Assembly (NCBI GenBank): GCA_030638205.1
Contig: DAOWFB010000041.1
Coordinates: forward strand, 1-15,236
DNA: 15,236 bases
Source: Thalassospiraceae bacterium
Lineage (GTDB): Bacteria > Pseudomonadota > Alphaproteobacteria > Rhodospirillales > Magnetovibrionaceae
Direction of reading: 5' to 3'
Both the position numbers and the translations under genes were made by a program. Shown one piece after another: positions 13,152 through 15,236 of this stretch (position 1 is the first letter of the stretch; every line of letters starts with the position of its first letter). A model generated the notes under the pieces. It searched no databases. It worked only from the letters and a program-made list of their open reading frames with translations, and was not told the origin of the DNA.

Positions 13152-15098
13152 ATGACAGCGGAAAAGTCTTTATCTTGGCGGCGTTACGCAGACGGCGAAC
13201 AGAAATGGGATGATCTTCAAGAAGACATTTTCAATGCCAGTTGGTCACACAAATGTCCAACCTATGTGCATCGGACGCCGCCTTGTCAGGGTTCGTGCCC
13301 TTCTGGACATGATATTCGCGGCTGGTTGGCAATTGCTCGCGGTCAGGATAAATCCCCTGTTGAAGGCCAAGTTTGGCAGGAATATGCGTTTGATCGCATG
13401 GCCGAAGCCAACCCGTTTCCTTCTGTTATGGGTCGCGTTTGCCCTGCCCCTTGCCAAGATGGTTGCAACCGTAACGAAGTTGACGATTATGTGGGCATCA
13501 ATGCGCTGGAACAGTATGTTGGCGATTGGGCAATTGAAAATAACCTTAAATTAAAAGGCCCAGAAAAAGAAACCGGCAAAAAAATCGCTATTATTGGTGG
13601 TGGCCCGGGTGGACTTTCGGCTGCTTTTTATCTGCGCAAAAAAGGCCATGGCGTAACCGTTTTTGAACGCCATGAAAAACTTGGCGGAATGATGGCCTAC
13701 GGCATTCCCGGCTACCGCGTGCCGCGCGATGTTCTTGATGCTGAAATTCAGCGTATTCTAGACATTGGCGTGGTTGCCAAGCTCGGTGTTAAAATCGGAA
13801 CCGATATTTCGGTTGAACAACTGGAAAAAGATTTCGATGCCATTTTCTGGGCAGTGGGCGCACAAAAAGGCCGCCCCCTTCCAGCCCCTGGTTTCGAAGG
13901 AACGTCAAACTGCATTACCGGTGTTGATTTCCTTGACGCGTTTAATGAAGGCTCTCTGTTACATACCGCGAAAAAAGTTATCGTGGTTGGCGGTGGCGAT
14001 ACTTCTATTGACGTTGCATCAGTTGCCCGTCGTCTTGGTCACGTTTCAACCCAATACGAAAAAGCCAAAACCGAAGAAGTCCTGCTCGGCCATACGGCAC
14101 ACGATGTCGGTACCGCGCTACAACGCGAAGGCGTGCAATCAACCCTGACCTCATTGTTCCCGGTTGATGAAATGATTGCTACCGAACGCGAACGCGACGA
14201 TGCCCTGCACGAAGGTGTTGATATCAAGGGTGGCGTCATGCCTTTGGAAGTATTGAAAGACGAAAACGGGCGCGCCCGTGGCCTAAAAATGTGCAAATGC
14301 ACAATGGATGGCATGAAACCGATCCCAACCGAAGGCACCGAGTTCGAAATCGAAGCAGACTTAATAGTTTCAGCCATCGGTCAAATGGGTGATTTAGCAG
14401 ATGGCCTTGAAAAACTTGATAGCGGCAACGGCTTTGTCGCCATCACCCCGGTTTATCAGGTAAAAGGCGAAGGCAACGAAAAGCATTTCGCCGGTGGTGA
14501 TATTATCCGTCCCCACCTTTTGACCACTGCCATCGGTCACGGCTCAATCGCCGCTGAAAGCATTGACCATATGCTGGCAGGTCACCCCGACGATCACCGC
14601 CCCAGGGTTGATGTTCACCATTTCAATTTGCTGTCTGAATTGCATCAGCGCGATCTGGATCCAGTAAAGTATGAAATTGCTCCGGTTCGTGGAACAGCTG
14701 AAGAAAACTTTGCCATTCATAACTACGAAGACCGTTCGGCAAATCAGATTATTCCGCACGATGCTCTATTCCTTGCTCATTTCCAGTCTGATGAACGTGG
14801 CGAGCGCATTGAAAAACACATCAGCCCGGATAATGTTGTCGGCAACTTTGAGTCTCGCCTTCAGGGCCTGACCGAAGAACAGGCCGTTCACGAAGGTGAA
14901 CGCTGCATGAGCTGTGGCATGTGCTTTGAATGCGATAACTGCGTTATCTATTGCCCACAGGATGCGGTTTTCCGCGTCAAAAAGGACAAATCGGCACTGG
15001 GGCGTTATGTCGACACCGATTACAACAAATGCATCGGCTGTCATATTTGCAGCGATGTCTGCCCAACCGGTTATATCCAGATGGGCCTCGGTGAATAA
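13152..15098 (+). CDS. dsrL: DsrL, NAD(P)H:acceptor iron-sulfur flavoprotein
   Basis: DsrL (648 residues) is a cytoplasmic oxidoreductase related to the small subunit of glutamate synthase. It partners DsrAB and in sulfur oxidisers is thought to pass electrons from sulfide-level sulfur oxidation to NAD(P)+. The N-terminus has GltD-like cluster cysteines (35, 45, 49, 97, 101, 105). The FAD-binding GGGPGG loop is at 149-154 and the second nucleotide-binding loop VVGGGDTSID at 278-287. A C-terminal ferredoxin domain has Cys591, 594, 597 and 601, then 627, 630, 633 and 637, with extra Cys585 and 588 just before. The linker at about 480-560 is typical of DsrL and absent from plain GltD. AAGGA about 10 nt upstream supports the ATG. 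Its presence supports the oxidative role of the operon. Confidence 0.95.
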   Translation: MTAEKSLSWRRYADGEQKWDDLQEDIFNASWSHKCPTYVHRTPPCQGSCPSGHDIRGWLAIARGQDKSPVEGQVWQEYAFDRMAEANPFPSVMGRVCPAPCQDGCNRNEVDDYVGINALEQYVGDWAIENNLKLKGPEKETGKKIAIIGGGPGGLSAAFYLRKKGHGVTVFERHEKLGGMMAYGIPGYRVPRDVLDAEIQRILDIGVVAKLGVKIGTDISVEQLEKDFDAIFWAVGAQKGRPLPAPGFEGTSNCITGVDFLDAFNEGSLLHTAKKVIVVGGGDTSIDVASVARRLGHVSTQYEKAKTEEVLLGHTAHDVGTALQREGVQSTLTSLFPVDEMIATERERDDALHEGVDIKGGVMPLEVLKDENGRARGLKMCKCTMDGMKPIPTEGTEFEIEADLIVSAIGQMGDLADGLEKLDSGNGFVAITPVYQVKGEGNEKHFAGGDIIRPHLLTTAIGHGSIAAESIDHMLAGHPDDHRPRVDVHHFNLLSELHQRDLDPVKYEIAPVRGTAEENFAIHNYEDRSANQIIPHDALFLAHFQSDERGERIEKHISPDNVVGNFESRLQGLTEEQAVHEGERCMSCGMCFECDNCVIYCPQDAVFRVKKDKSALGRYVDTDYNKCIGCHICSDVCPTGYIQMGLGE

Positions 15099-15150
15099 TT
15101 TGGCGAATAATGGTGTGTGAGTAATAATATTTGTGAGGGGTTTTTTATCA

Positions 15151-15236
15151 ATGCGGATGCTGCGTAGCATTTTAAGCATAGCAGTTATGGCCTCAGCCCT
15201 GATGCTGGCGGCTGGTAACGTAAGTGCGGCTGAGGA
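15151..15236 (+). CDS. dsrJ: Probable DsrJ, tri-haem cytochrome c (signal peptide only, partial)
   Basis: The frame opens at ATG 15151 and runs off the right edge after 28 full codons. The visible part is a Sec signal peptide: a short basic start (MRMLRS), a hydrophobic core (ILSIAVMASALMLAA) and a likely cleavage site after GNVSA. GAGGGG (15134-15139) is about 10 nt upstream. Identity as dsrJ rests on position, because dsrJ follows dsrL in the Allochromatium operon and DsrJ is an exported c-type cytochrome. No haem motif lies inside the window, so another exported protein is possible. Confidence 0.75.
   Translation, partial: MRMLRSILSIAVMASALMLAAGNVSAAE

Noticed and set aside
13152..15098. 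Glutamate synthase small subunit (GltD) instead of DsrL
   Set aside because: The extra linker and C-terminal two-cluster ferredoxin domain, and the position between dsrK and probable dsrJ, fit DsrL; no gltB is nearby.

Overview
The window looks like chromosome of a sulfur-oxidising alphaproteobacterium, probably in or near the Rhodospirillales. This rests on an oxidative-type reverse dissimilatory sulfite reductase (dsr) operon in the order dsrA-B-E-F-H-C-M-K-L-J, a Cox15-type haem A synthase (so an aa3-type oxidase is likely), and a FecR-domain N-terminus of the kind that opens very large secreted adhesins in these marine and aquatic bacteria. The placement is an inference from protein character; no rRNA gene is present to fix it.

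The window has two blocks that diverge from a roughly 600-bp intergenic region at about 6109-6732. The left block (1-6135) is read entirely on the minus strand. Reading with its transcription, it holds a TauD/TfdA-type 2-oxoglutarate/Fe(II) dioxygenase, an unrecognised 73-residue protein and haem A synthase ctaA. These are followed by a DHH/DHHA1 phosphoesterase that overlaps an S41 lipoprotein protease by 4 nt. Last, after a 521-bp AT-rich gap, comes the start of a FecR-domain protein that runs off the left edge.

The right block (6733-15236) is read entirely on the plus strand and is the dsr operon. DsrAB is the sirohaem sulfite reductase core. DsrEFH is the sulfur relay to DsrC, whose two C-terminal cysteines carry sulfur to DsrAB as a trisulfide in the known Allochromatium-type pathway. 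DsrMK together with DsrJ (only its signal peptide is inside the window; DsrO and DsrP would be expected to follow) forms the membrane electron-transfer complex. DsrL is the NAD(P)H:acceptor oxidoreductase partner of DsrAB. dsrEFH plus dsrL indicates the oxidative direction (sulfur to sulfite) rather than sulfate reduction. All dsr genes that lie fully inside the window look intact, with the expected cysteine ligands.

No clearly new multi-gene system is visible. The less explained items are small. They are an unrecognised 73-aa protein between a TauD-type dioxygenase and ctaA, and GC-rich stem-loops after dsrB and dsrC that could set operon stoichiometry. There is also a cluster of short exact tandem repeats (11, 14 and 18 bp) in the intergenic regions, a palindrome over the Shine-Dalgarno of the adhesin-like gene, and an acidic insertion in DsrF. 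No tRNA, rRNA, CRISPR array, insertion sequence or transposase was seen.
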